Position numbers and translations under genes: made by a program. A model generated the notes under the pieces. That model was not told where the DNA came from, made no database searches, and saw only the letters and a program-made list of their open reading frames with translations. Of a DNA stretch of 49,047 nucleotides, positions 39,090 through 47,995 are shown piece after piece. Position 1 is the first letter of the stretch; every line of letters begins with the position of its first letter. Origin of the DNA: Gammaproteobacteria bacterium (GTDB lineage Bacteria > Gemmatimonadota > Gemmatimonadetes > Longimicrobiales > Gaopeijiaceae); assembly GCA_009840525.1 (NCBI GenBank), contig VXNP01000013.1:1-49047 (forward strand), written 5' to 3'.

Positions 39090-39272
39090 GCAGCCGGGGC
39101 GTCTCCATGGCGGGAGGGGACGACTTGGCAAATGCGTGTGCGGCAAGACGCCGAAGAAACGCGACTGGAAGGCCGCCGTGAGCCGCCGGTCACGATACCT
39201 GGAGCGACCGGACGCGACGCGAACCGCATCGCTCGGGTGGCGGGAAGCGGTGCCTGGTGCCAGGACAGCCTC

Positions 39273-39278
39273 TATACT
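39273..39278 (+). promoter_or_regulatory. Possible -10 for the sugar dehydrogenase gene
   Basis: TATACT at 39273-39278 lies 75 bases before the start codon in the 282-base recQ/dehydrogenase divergent gap. No clear -35 is present. The rest of the gap shows no gene. Confidence 0.35.
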
Positions 39279-39352
39279 GAAGGCCGTTGCGTGTGCCCGG
39301 ATTCGCTGCCCGGGCCGACCAGTGGACGACGGCTATCGACCGAGGAGAGGCC

Positions 39353-40609
39353 ATGCCGCATCGAACCATCCGTACCCCCATGCTGCTGAGCGCAGGTTTG
39401 GCCGCCGCCGCGGGCGTTTTGGCCTGCGGACAGGATTCCGGAGAGGGCGCCAACGGTGACGGCGAAGCGCAGGACATCGCAGGTGCCGCTGAGGCCGCGG
39501 ACGGGGTCCACTCCTCCGCCCGCCACGACTTCCGCGTGGTCACCGTCGCCGACGGCCTTGACCATCCGTGGTCCATGGCGTGGCTGCCCGGCGGCGAGAT
39601 GCTGATCGTGGAGCGTCCGGGGCGCCTGCGCGTGGTGCGCGACGGCGTTCTCCAGCCGGAGCCCGTAGCGGGTTGGCCGGAAGTCTACCGCGACGAGGGC
39701 CAGGGCGGCTTCATGGACATCCTGCCCCACCCGGACTTCGCCGAAAACCGCTGGCTTTACCTGAGCTACGGCAAGCCCAACGAGGACGGGTCGGAGGGCA
39801 CCACGACGGTGGTCAGGGGGCGCTGGGACGATGGCCGGGTCACCGACGTCGAGGAGGTTTTCGAGTCGAACGCCTGGCACGACAACAACAACCACTTCTC
39901 CGGGCGCATGGCCTTCGGCCTGGACGGGTACCTGTACCTGACGGTCGGCGACCGCATGTTCGACCCCGACATGATGGCCGACCACCCGGCGCTGGACGTG
40001 ACCAACCACATGGGGACCATCGTGCGCCTGCACGACGACGGCCGCGTGCCCGGCGACAACCCCTTCGTGGGGCGCAGCGACGGGCTACCCGAGATCTGGA
40101 GCTACGGGCATCGCAACCTGCAGGGCCTCGCTGTGGATCCGGGCACCGGAGAGGTCTGGTCGAACGAGCACGGGCCCAGGGGCGGCGACGAGCTCAACCT
40201 GATTTCGGGCGGGGGCAACTACGGCTGGCCCGTGGTCTCCCACGGCATCAACTACGACGGCACGGTCTACACGACGGACGCATCCGGGGAAGGTGCGGAA
40301 TCCCCGCGCTTCGTGTGGACGCCCTCCATCGGCATCTCCGGCATGATGATCTACCGCGGGGATGCGTTCCCCTGGTGGAAGGGCAGCGCCTTCGTCGGCG
40401 GTATGGTCGGCGAGCAACTCGGCCGCGTCATCCTCGAAGGAACGGATGCGCTCGGCGTCGAGACCCTCCTGCCGGGCGAGCTGGGCCGCATCCGGGACGT
40501 GCGCGAGGGTCCCGACGGGCTCATCTATCTCGCCCTCGAGCACCAGGAGGACCTCACGGCCGTGGTGCGGCTGGAGCCTGTGCCCAGCGACGTGATGCCT
40601 CCGGAGTAA
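39353..40609 (+). CDS. PQQ-dependent sugar dehydrogenase, lipoprotein
   Basis: The 418-residue product has a lipobox VLACG (Cys25) and a glucose/sorbosone dehydrogenase propeller. Hallmarks are GLDHPWSMAWLPGGEMLIVER, HDNNNHFSGRMAFGLDG with the catalytic His region, YGHRNLQGLA, NEHGPRGGDELNLI and NYGWP. It should oxidise aldose sugars in the periplasm using PQQ and calcium. ATG 39353 has a strong GAGGAGAGG upstream. The opposing amidohydrolase ends eight bases after its stop. Confidence 0.92.
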   Translation: MPHRTIRTPMLLSAGLAAAAGVLACGQDSGEGANGDGEAQDIAGAAEAADGVHSSARHDFRVVTVADGLDHPWSMAWLPGGEMLIVERPGRLRVVRDGVLQPEPVAGWPEVYRDEGQGGFMDILPHPDFAENRWLYLSYGKPNEDGSEGTTTVVRGRWDDGRVTDVEEVFESNAWHDNNNHFSGRMAFGLDGYLYLTVGDRMFDPDMMADHPALDVTNHMGTIVRLHDDGRVPGDNPFVGRSDGLPEIWSYGHRNLQGLAVDPGTGEVWSNEHGPRGGDELNLISGGGNYGWPVVSHGINYDGTVYTTDASGEGAESPRFVWTPSIGISGMMIYRGDAFPWWKGSAFVGGMVGEQLGRVILEGTDALGVETLLPGELGRIRDVREGPDGLIYLALEHQEDLTAVVRLEPVPSDVMPPE

Positions 40610-40617
40610 CTGACGCG

Positions 40618-41754
40618 TTACCGGGGAAAGCCTGCCTCGGGCATGTTGGGGATGATGCGCAGCGCGTTCGCGTAGTACACCTTGCGCAGGACATCGTCCG
40701 GAAGGCCCATGCCGTAGAGCTTCCAGAAGGCGTGGTAGTTCCGGTAGTAGTCGAAGTACTCGTCCTCGGTCTCGAAGACGCGCCAGTAGTAGGGATACTC
40801 GTCGGGCTGGAACGAATCCTTGCCGAAGAGGATGCGGTCCTGGTACCGGACGAAGAAATCGCGCGCGAAGCGGGGCTGCCGGCCCAGGTCGTAGAGCACG
40901 GCGCCCACCTCGCCGTGGACGTTGGGAAAGCGGTCGAACAGTTCGCCCAGCCGCCCGAGATCCTGCGTGTGCCATCCCATGTGCGCCAGCACCCAGGTCG
41001 TGTTGGGATGCTTCGCCAGCATCCGGTCGCGCTCCGCCATCAGCTCTTCGAAGGACGGGAAGCGCTCGCTGTCGAAGAAGCGTCGGTTCGGGAAGATGGC
41101 CAGCTCGAGCCAGCGCTCGTTCTCGTAGTCGAGGGGCTCGAAGAACTCCGCGGGGTCGGCGGTGTGGATGAAGACCGGGATCCCCAGCCGAGCCGCTGTC
41201 TCCCAGACGATGTCGAGTTCGGGATCGTCGAGTTGGAGGCGGGCGCCGTCTGCCTTGCGGGTGGTTAGCCCGAACTGCTTGCCGATCTCGCCGATGCCCA
41301 CCGCTCCGGCGCGCACGTCCTCCTCAAGCTGGGCCGCAATACGGGCGCCCGATCCGGGACCCACGTTGCGCAGGTCGAGCGTGGTGAAGAACACGAAGCG
41401 GTCAGCGTGGCCGGCGGCGCGCACCGCATCGATCTGACGGGTGAGGCGGCTGCCGGAGCTGCCGCGGGCCTGCACGATGACCTGGAGGTTCAGCTCGTCC
41501 ATCGCCGCCACCACCCGCTCGATGGTGGCGGGGTCGGCGAGCGACGGGGGATGCCCGTGCAGGTCCACCACCGGGTATTTTGCCCGTGGCACGGGGTTCT
41601 CCGGGACCACGAGGGTGGAGCGCGGCTGGTATTCGGTGATGCTCGGGGGTGGGAGGGTCGGCTGCGCGAAGTTGGGCCGGCGGGCCTGCGCGTCGAGCGC
41701 GGCGGGCAGGAGAAGCAGAAGAAGCAGCGCGGCGATCGGTGCGTTTCGGCGCAT
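40618..41754 (-). CDS. Exported amidohydrolase-superfamily protein
   Basis: The 378-residue product has a signal peptide (MRRNAPIAALLLLLLLPAAL, cleavage after LDA) and a TIM-barrel metal-dependent hydrolase domain: VVDLHGHPP with the H-x-H pair His66/His68, VGIGEIGKQFGL, PVFIHTADPAEFF, WVLAHMGWH and LFGKDSF carrying later metal or acid residues. Amidohydrolase-2/TatD-like proteins act on amides, lactones or decarboxylation substrates; this one is exported and its substrate is unknown. ATG 41752-41754 has GGAG eight bases upstream. Confidence 0.85.
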   Translation of the reverse strand: MRRNAPIAALLLLLLLPAALDAQARRPNFAQPTLPPPSITEYQPRSTLVVPENPVPRAKYPVVDLHGHPPSLADPATIERVVAAMDELNLQVIVQARGSSGSRLTRQIDAVRAAGHADRFVFFTTLDLRNVGPGSGARIAAQLEEDVRAGAVGIGEIGKQFGLTTRKADGARLQLDDPELDIVWETAARLGIPVFIHTADPAEFFEPLDYENERWLELAIFPNRRFFDSERFPSFEELMAERDRMLAKHPNTTWVLAHMGWHTQDLGRLGELFDRFPNVHGEVGAVLYDLGRQPRFARDFFVRYQDRILFGKDSFQPDEYPYYWRVFETEDEYFDYYRNYHAFWKLYGMGLPDDVLRKVYYANALRIIPNMPEAGFPR

Positions 41755-42126
41755 GGTGGGCGCTCCGGCGTTGCAGTGATCGGGCATTCGGTCCAGGTGC
41801 GGATTTGCGCCCCCGGCCCGGATGCCATCGGCCGTGACGCTTGCGGAAACTTGGCGAGAGCCGGCGGTGCCGGCCATGCCCGCCGGAGCAATGACTGGGA
41901 ACACCATGCCGAGAGCCGGTACGAGGGAACGGGACGAGCCGGATCTGCTGGCCGGGCGGCGCCGGCGCAGGCCGTAGTCGCGGGAGATGCGATGCCCGTG
42001 CGGTGGCGACTCCCGGGGATGGCGTGCCATGTTGGCGGGTGTCCGACTTGTGCGTGGCCCGCGTGGGCGCAGTTTCCCGTCCCGGCAGGTCGCGGCAGCC
42101 CCCTGGCGCACAGCATGGAGGTAGCC
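41755..42126. other. 372-base divergent intergenic region
   Basis: Between the amidohydrolase and DUF1028 starts I see no supported gene, tRNA or repeat. It contains GC-rich small inverted repeats (for example around 41854-41874) and presumably two promoters, but no recognisable -35/-10 pair. Confidence 0.6.
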
Positions 42127-43224
42127 ATGTCCCGATCGCCCTCGTCCTCCCGACGCGCCATCGCCGCGTTCGTCACCCTGCTCCTGCTTCCGCTGTTGCT
42201 CGCGGTCGCCAAGCCTCTGGCGGCGCAGGAACCGGTGGGCTGGGGGGAGGACCTGGTGTTCCACACCTTCTCGATCGTCGGCATCGACCCGGCTACCGGT
42301 GAGTCCGGGGTGGCGGTCACCACGCGCGTGGCCTGCGTGGGCAACGCCGTCCCGTGGGTGCGGCCCGGGGTGGGCGCGGTGGCTACCCAGGGCGGCACCC
42401 GGCTCGAGTACGGCCACGATCTGCTCGACTTGCTGGAGCAGGGTGTCGCGCCACAGGAGGCGATGGACCGCGTGGTGGCGGCGGACGATGGGCGGGAGCG
42501 GCGGCAAGTGGGCGTGATCGACATGCAGGGCCGGTCGGCCCAGTGGACCGGCTCGAGCCAGTACGGCGCCGAGGACCGGGGCGACTGGGTCTGGGAGCGC
42601 ATCGGGCTCAACTACGCCGCACAGGGCAACGCGCTGGTGAGCACGGCCGTGGTGGACTCGGTGGCGGTCGCGTTCGAGCGGACGGAGGGGTCCGGGCGGC
42701 ATCTGGCGGACCGGCTGATCGAGGCCCTCTACGCCGGGCAGGTGCTGGGCGGGGACGGCCGACACGGCCGCACCCAGTCGGCCGCCGTGTTGGTAGCGGA
42801 CCCGCGTCCCGGCATGTCGCGCCGCCAGGACGGGGTGACCACCGACATCAACGTGTGCGAGCACCCCGAACCGATAAGGGAGGTGCGGCGCATCTACGAC
42901 ACCATCTCGGAGACCCTGGGGTTCCGCAGCCTCCAGCAGTTCGCCGGCCGCGATGTGCTGCAGCTCAAGGTGATGCTGCACGCGCTGGGGTACTACCGGG
43001 CGGGCTCGCCGTCGCCTTCCATGGAAACGACGGACGCGCTCCTCTACGACCGCGAGACGGTCGAGGCCGTGGACGCCTTCCGCGCGGCTCAGGCCTGGCA
43101 GACCTCCGTGCCCGGCTGGGTGGACGCGAACACCATCGCCCGGCTCTGGAGCCGGCTGGAGGAGGCCGGAGTCGCTGACGAGGTGCGCCAGCGGTTGCGG
43201 GAGACGGTGCGGGTGAGGCGGTAG
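42127..43224 (+). CDS. DUF1028 (Ntn-hydrolase-like) exported protein with peptidoglycan-binding-like domain
   Basis: The 365-residue product has a signal peptide (RRAIAAFVTLLLLPLLLAVA, cleavage near LAAQ). Residues 45-265 form DUF1028: HTFSIVGIDPATGESGVAVTT begins it, followed by GGTRLEYGHDLLDLLEQGVA and GRTQSAAVLVAD. Residues 290-350 have the helical repeat of a putative peptidoglycan-binding domain (LQLKVMLHALGYYR, TVEAVDAFRAAQAW). DUF1028 belongs to the Ntn-hydrolase superfamily and often lies near peptidases and RidA. An amidase-like role is inferred. ATG 42127 has a GGAGGT four bases upstream. Confidence 0.85.
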   Translation: MSRSPSSSRRAIAAFVTLLLLPLLLAVAKPLAAQEPVGWGEDLVFHTFSIVGIDPATGESGVAVTTRVACVGNAVPWVRPGVGAVATQGGTRLEYGHDLLDLLEQGVAPQEAMDRVVAADDGRERRQVGVIDMQGRSAQWTGSSQYGAEDRGDWVWERIGLNYAAQGNALVSTAVVDSVAVAFERTEGSGRHLADRLIEALYAGQVLGGDGRHGRTQSAAVLVADPRPGMSRRQDGVTTDINVCEHPEPIREVRRIYDTISETLGFRSLQQFAGRDVLQLKVMLHALGYYRAGSPSPSMETTDALLYDRETVEAVDAFRAAQAWQTSVPGWVDANTIARLWSRLEEAGVADEVRQRLRETVRVRR

Positions 43225-43295
43225 GAACAGCGTCTGGCCCGGAGCGATGGACAGTCCGCCGCAGATCACGCGAGCATCGGGATGCGGTGGTTCGG

Positions 43296-44939
43296 TCAGG
43301 GCTGTTCGCGGCGCAGCACCACGCCGGGTTGCGCTCCCGTCACAGCCCCGTCCTCGTAGACGACCGTTCCCCCGACCCATACGCGCTCGATCCCGGGCGA
43401 CGTGAGGTGGGGCTCCGCGGTCGTCGCCCGGTCGATGACGGCTGCCGGGTCGAACAGCACAAGGTCGGCCACGGCACCCGGCTCAAGTGTACCCCGGCCG
43501 GAGAGCCCCATATGCGCCGCCGCCAGCCCCGTCATTTTGTGGACGGCCTCCTCCAGGGTGAGCCGTCCTTCCTCGCGCACGTATCGCCCGAGCACCCTCG
43601 GGTAGGTGCCGAAGCCGCGCGGGTGGGCGCCGCGCAGCCCGCCGTCGGACGCCACGTTGGCGTGTGGCCAGGCCATCAGCGCGGCGATGTCGTCGACGGT
43701 CATGCTGGTCGCGACGATGCTCTCGCCTCCGTCTCTGCCTTCCGCGCGCGCCGCCTGCGACTCGGCGATGAGATCGAGGTAGGTGGTGACGGGATCGGTA
43801 CCTCGCTCCTGTGCTATGTCGGCCAGGGTCTTGCCTTCGAGGGCGGGATCGGGCTCGAAACGCCCGATCAGCATGCCCTCGGGAGCGACCAGCTCTTCCA
43901 GGGCAAAACGCGCGGCTTCGCGGTCCGTGAAATCGCGCTCCGGGAACAGGACGGTCATGGTGGACTGCCAGTACTCGTACGGGTAGACGTCCGCCGTGAT
44001 GTCGAGGCCCGCGGCGCGCGCCGCATCGAGCCGTGCGAGGATCTCTGCCGCCTGTCCCCAGAGGCTCCGAGCGGCCAGCTTGAAGTGCGAGATCTGCACG
44101 GGCAGGCGGGCGCGCTCCGCGATCTGGATGGTCTCCTCGATGGCCTCGCGAAGCCCCCGGTCCTCGCTTCGCATGTGCGAGATGTAGCGGCCGCCGCGGG
44201 TCGCCGCCGTCCCTGCGAGCGCGACCACCTCGTCCGTGGTCGAGTAGATCCCGGGGTCGTACTCGAGTCCGGTCGAGAGCCCCAGTGCCCCGCTGGCCAG
44301 CTCGGTCTCGAGCAGCGCCTGCATGGCCGCGACCTCGTGCGCGGTCGCTTCGCGGCGGAAGTCGCCGCCCATGATCTGACGGCGGAGCGTTCCGTGTCCG
44401 GCATACGAGGCCACGTTCACCGCCGCGGGGGTCGCTTCCAGCGCGGCGAAGAAGTCGGCGATCGGGAACGGCGATCCTCCGTCCTGCCCGACGACGATGG
44501 TCGTGATGCCCTGGCTCACGGCGGCCAGCGCGGTCGGCTCGATCAGTAGGCCGCCGTCGTGGTGGCTGTGGGTGTCGACGAAGCCCGGCGCGAGCACCAG
44601 CCCGGAGGCGTCGTAGATGCGGTCGGCGTCGGGAGAAGACGGAGTTTCGTCGGCACCGTGGGGCGTCACCTCGGCGATCGTGCCTCCAACGACGCGGACC
44701 GATCCGGTGAATGCGGCGCGGCGGGTGCCGTCGACGATGGTGGCGTCCTGGATCAGGAACGTGCCCTCGTCGGCGGAGACCGGTGCTCCGCCATCGCCCC
44801 TGCAGGCGGCCAGCAGAGGAACCAGGAAGTAGAGCACGCGTCCCGGGGTGGCGCCCAACCGCCGCAAGAGCGGGCGGCCATCGGTCCGGGCCGGTCGCAG
44901 GCGGCACCCGCCGCCGCCACCCGTCGCCTGGCACGTCAT
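43296..44939 (-). CDS. N-acyl-D-amino-acid deacylase family lipoprotein
   Basis: The 547-residue product has a lipobox LLAAC (Cys46) and an amidohydrolase domain of the D-aminoacylase type: GFVDTHSHHDGG with His124/His126, YISHMRSEDRGL, QISHFKLAAR and VASDGGLRGAHPRGFGT. The family's zinc-bridging Cys (in a G-N-C-G motif) is Asp153 here (GQDG), so metal coordination may be altered. It should remove N-acyl groups from D-amino acids or related compounds in the periplasm. ATG 44937-44939 has GAGGGAG about 11 bases upstream. Confidence 0.86.
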   Translation of the reverse strand: MTCQATGGGGGCRLRPARTDGRPLLRRLGATPGRVLYFLVPLLAACRGDGGAPVSADEGTFLIQDATIVDGTRRAAFTGSVRVVGGTIAEVTPHGADETPSSPDADRIYDASGLVLAPGFVDTHSHHDGGLLIEPTALAAVSQGITTIVVGQDGGSPFPIADFFAALEATPAAVNVASYAGHGTLRRQIMGGDFRREATAHEVAAMQALLETELASGALGLSTGLEYDPGIYSTTDEVVALAGTAATRGGRYISHMRSEDRGLREAIEETIQIAERARLPVQISHFKLAARSLWGQAAEILARLDAARAAGLDITADVYPYEYWQSTMTVLFPERDFTDREAARFALEELVAPEGMLIGRFEPDPALEGKTLADIAQERGTDPVTTYLDLIAESQAARAEGRDGGESIVATSMTVDDIAALMAWPHANVASDGGLRGAHPRGFGTYPRVLGRYVREEGRLTLEEAVHKMTGLAAAHMGLSGRGTLEPGAVADLVLFDPAAVIDRATTAEPHLTSPGIERVWVGGTVVYEDGAVTGAQPGVVLRREQP

Positions 44940-45093
44940 CGAACGCGCAACTCCCTCTCCTCTCGCGCCGGCGCCCGAGGTTCGGCTCGGCCAAGTGATC
45001 AGTGCGTGGAGCGCCACGCGGAACTCCCGCCCCGTGGCCGCGTCAAACATAGGCTCGAACCGGTGCCTGCGATACGCGCCTTTTCCGCGGGGT

Positions 45094-45099
45094 TATATT
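45094..45099 (+). promoter_or_regulatory. Possible -10 for the M20 peptidase gene
   Basis: TATATT at 45094-45099 lies in an AT-rich patch 60 bases before the M20 peptidase ATG. No convincing -35 is visible. Confidence 0.3.
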
Positions 45100-45158
45100 T
45101 AAGGTTTGCCCTGGGAGCAGGGCCGCCAGGACTCGAACGTGCGAAGCAGAATACCGAA

Positions 45159-46352
45159 ATGACCGAATCACCCTGGGAGAAGGACGCCGGCTCGCGGGTG
45201 CTCGACTACCTGCACGCGCGCCGTGACCGGATGCGCGACCTGCTGGAGCGGCTGGTCGAACTCGAGTCGCCCTCCATGCTGGCCGCCTCGCAACATCCCG
45301 TGCAGGCGCGCCTGCGCGAGGCGCTGGCCGACATCGGGTACCGCTCCCGCATCCTCGCAGGCAGGATGACGGGGGGAACGCTCTATGCCTCTCCGCGCGA
45401 GCGCCGCCATCCCGCCCCCTACCAGCTCATCCTCGGGCACACGGACACCATCTGGCCAGTGGGTACCCTCGAGGAAATGCCCATGCGGATGGACCGCGGG
45501 CGCCTTTTCGGACCGGGCACCTTCGATATGAAGGCGGGCCTGGTTCAGGGCGTGTTTGCCGTGGAGGCTCTCAGGCACTGTGTCGGCGACCCCGAGGTCA
45601 CGCCGGTTTTCATCTACAACTCCGACGAGGAGATCGGCAGCCCCGATTCCCGGGAGCATATCGTGAGGCTGGCGATGCGCGCGGACCGCGCGCTGGTGCT
45701 GGAACCGTCCCTGGGCGAGAACGGGAAGCTCAAGACGACCCGCAAGGGGGGTGGGGATTTCACCGTCCATGTTACCGGCGTCGCAGCCCACGCGGGGCTT
45801 GAACCGGAGAAGGGGGTGAGCGCGATCCTGGAACTCGCGCACGTGATCCGGAAGCTGCACGCCCTCAACGACCCGGTCCGGGGTGTGAACGTCAACGTCG
45901 GGACCGTCGAGGGCGGGATTCGCCCCAACGTGATCGCCCCGGAGGCGAGCGCCGAGGTGGACGTCCGCGTGCCGACCCTGGCCGACGCGCGCAGAGTCGA
46001 ACGGGCCATCCGCGCCATCGAGGCCACGGCGTCCGGGGCTTCGGTCGAGATCCGGGGGGAGATGGACCGTCCTCCCATGGAGCAGACCCCCGGCAACCGC
46101 CGGCTCTGGGAGCTGGCGCGGGAGGCCGGGGCGCAGTTGGGGCTGGAGATCGAGGAGTCGTCCTCCGGCGGAGGGTCGGACGGCAACACCACGAGCCTGT
46201 ACACACCCACGCTCGACGGTCTGGGCGCGGTGGGAGCGGGAGCGCACGCCAGCCACGAGCACGTGGTACTGGAGCGCATGCCGGAGCGGGCCGCACTGGT
46301 GGCCCTGCTGCTTGCCGCGCCTTCGATGCTCCCCTACGGGGCCGAGGCCTGA
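45159..46352 (+). CDS. M20 family metallopeptidase (CPG2-like)
   Basis: The 397-residue zinc aminoacylase/carboxypeptidase has the M20 sites in order: His94 and catalytic Asp96 in LGHTDTIWP, bridging Asp123 in FGPGTFDMKAG, catalytic Glu157 and ligand Glu158 in NSDEEIGSP, and a C-terminal His in HASHEHV. A dimerisation domain (about 190-310) contains HVTGVAAHAGLEPEKG. No signal peptide, so cytoplasmic, in contrast with the exported hydrolases before it. The ribosome binding site is weak. It could finish degradation of N-acyl or peptide products taken up from outside. Confidence 0.92.
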   Translation: MTESPWEKDAGSRVLDYLHARRDRMRDLLERLVELESPSMLAASQHPVQARLREALADIGYRSRILAGRMTGGTLYASPRERRHPAPYQLILGHTDTIWPVGTLEEMPMRMDRGRLFGPGTFDMKAGLVQGVFAVEALRHCVGDPEVTPVFIYNSDEEIGSPDSREHIVRLAMRADRALVLEPSLGENGKLKTTRKGGGDFTVHVTGVAAHAGLEPEKGVSAILELAHVIRKLHALNDPVRGVNVNVGTVEGGIRPNVIAPEASAEVDVRVPTLADARRVERAIRAIEATASGASVEIRGEMDRPPMEQTPGNRRLWELAREAGAQLGLEIEESSSGGGSDGNTTSLYTPTLDGLGAVGAGAHASHEHVVLERMPERAALVALLLAAPSMLPYGAEA

Positions 46353-46430
46353 GGCCCCGGTCTCGGGAGGCCGTCGAACCGACCTCCTCGAGCCACCGGC
46401 GGGTATGAGAGGCACCCGGCCGGCGGCGCG

Positions 46431-46655
46431 TCAGAACGGCTCGGCGCCTTCCTCGTCCGTGCCCTGGTGGCGCGCCCGCAGGTGGCGCAGCGCCAGTCCC
46501 GCCAGCAGGGCGGCCAGCGCGATCCAGATCAGCCAGCCGATGTCTAGCAGCATTCCCGCGAGTCCAAGCCCGGCGCCCAAGCACATCAGCGCGACGCGCG
46601 CGTTCAGATAGCGGTCCTCCCGGGGACGTGAGCGGCTCGCGAAGATGAACAGCAC
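46431..46655 (-). CDS. Small two-helix membrane protein
   Basis: The 74-residue product begins at GTG 46653-46655, two bases after the stop of the enoyl-CoA hydratase, and has a basic stretch (SRSRPREDRYLNAR) and two hydrophobic helices (VALMCLGAGLGLAGMLL and WLIWIALAALLAGLAL), then a charged tail. I recognise no named family. The tight spacing suggests that it is the last gene of the Atu-like operon. Confidence 0.55.
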   Translation of the reverse strand: MLFIFASRSRPREDRYLNARVALMCLGAGLGLAGMLLDIGWLIWIALAALLAGLALRHLRARHQGTDEEGAEPF

Positions 46656-46657
46656 CG

Positions 46658-47434
46658 TCAGTCGCGCTTCCTGCGCTCGAGGAATCTGCGCACCCCTTCC
46701 CGGCAGGTGTGCGTGAGGCGGGCGGCGACGTTGATCTGGGCAGCCCGCGCGATGCCATCCTTGAAGCCGAGACTGTCGAGATCGTAGAGCAGCGTCTTGG
46801 AAAGGGCGACGGAGGAAGGAGCCCGCCCGGCCAGTTCCGTGGCGTAGGCCATTACCGATCCTTCGAAGTCGTTCGCGGGCATCACCCGGGTCGCGATGCC
46901 CCATTCCAGGGCATCGGCCGCGGAGAAGCGTTCCCCGAGGGTCGCCAACTCGAACACGCGTCCTTCCGACACCTTGCGCCGGAGCACGGTCATCACCAGG
47001 GCGGGCACGAAGCCCAGGTGCACTTCCGGGTAGCCCAATTCCGCATCCTCGCGTACCAGCACGACATCGCAGGCGGTTGCAAGGCCGCATCCGCCGCCGA
47101 GCGCCCGGCCGTGAACCGCCGCGACCAGCGGCTTGGTCAGGTCGCGCATCTGGACGAAGAGATCGCCCATTCGCAGCGCATCGGCGTGGATCTTCTCCGG
47201 CCCCATGCTGGTGATGCGGTCCATCTCCACCAAGTCCGCGCCGGCGCAGAAGTCGGGTCCGGCCCCCCGCAGAACCACGACACGCACGGCCGAGTCGGTG
47301 CGCGCCTGAACGAGCGCCGCCTTCAGCGCCTGCACCGTGTGCGAGTCGAGCGCGTTGCGTTTGTGCGGGCGGTTCAGGGTCAGCGTCAACACCCGGTCCT
47401 CGACTCGGTGCAGCAACCGCTCCTCAGCGCTCAT
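46658..47434 (-). CDS. Enoyl-CoA hydratase, LiuC/AtuE-like
   Basis: The 258-residue crotonase-fold protein has DFCAGADLVEMDRI and GGGCGLATACDVV. The first catalytic Glu position is Gly117, while the second, Glu137 in LGYPEVHLGFVPA, is kept. The same substitution occurs in some methylglutaconyl/isohexenylglutaconyl-CoA hydratases, and the AtuA neighbours support such a role in leucine or acyclic-terpene degradation. That assignment is inferred. It overlaps the upstream AtuA-C gene by ATGA. Confidence 0.85.
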   Translation of the reverse strand: MSAEERLLHRVEDRVLTLTLNRPHKRNALDSHTVQALKAALVQARTDSAVRVVVLRGAGPDFCAGADLVEMDRITSMGPEKIHADALRMGDLFVQMRDLTKPLVAAVHGRALGGGCGLATACDVVLVREDAELGYPEVHLGFVPALVMTVLRRKVSEGRVFELATLGERFSAADALEWGIATRVMPANDFEGSVMAYATELAGRAPSSVALSKTLLYDLDSLGFKDGIARAAQINVAARLTHTCREGVRRFLERRKRD

Positions 47435-47826
47435 CCGTGCGTGTCCTCCCCGTTCGGGTGCGGCGACTGCGGGAGCCTGCCCCGCCCCCGCACGCGTCCC
47501 GCGACCTCGTCTGGCACTTCGATGTCCATGCGCAGCAGCGCAGTCGAAAACACCTTGCCCTGGGCGTCCATCATCAGCGACACGGTTCCCCCGCCCCCGA
47601 GCGCCCCGGGCAGCACGAAGTTGAGGGCGTGCAGGTTGGGAAGCTCGTAGCGCGCCACCTTCCCCTGGACGATGTCGCCGAAGTGCTCCTGTACCCGCGC
47701 GGCCGTCAGCGTCCGGACGAGCAGCGGATAGTGCTCCGGCTCGTAGGCCACCACACCGATGTTGACTACATCGCCTTTGTCGCCCGAGCGCGCATGCGCC
47801 AACTCGACCAGTTTGACCGCTGCCAT
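47431..47826 (-). CDS. AtuA C-terminal (ferredoxin-fold) domain protein
   Basis: The 131-residue product carries VELAHARSGDKGDVVNIGVVAY, the signature of the AtuA-like C-terminal domain, and PNLHALNFVLPGALGGGGTVSL. In many bacteria this domain is fused to AtuA; here it is a separate gene 170 bases after the AtuA stop. Function is unproven; AtuA proteins are linked to acyclic terpene utilisation. ATG 47824-47826 is used because the domain begins there. Confidence 0.87.
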   Translation of the reverse strand: MAAVKLVELAHARSGDKGDVVNIGVVAYEPEHYPLLVRTLTAARVQEHFGDIVQGKVARYELPNLHALNFVLPGALGGGGTVSLMMDAQGKVFSTALLRMDIEVPDEVAGRVRGRGRLPQSPHPNGEDTHG

Positions 47827-47995
47827 GGTCAGGGCCTCCCGCGGGTTCCGCGCCCGCTGGCTCCGGTCCGGCATGCGAGCGCCCGAGAGAAGATTGCAGC
47901 TTCGCGCCCGGAAGGGAAACGGCCAGCGGTCCTCCGGAGTCCGGGCCGCCACTGCCGTTGGACGGATCCCCCGCTGCCTGCCCGGCGAGCGACGA

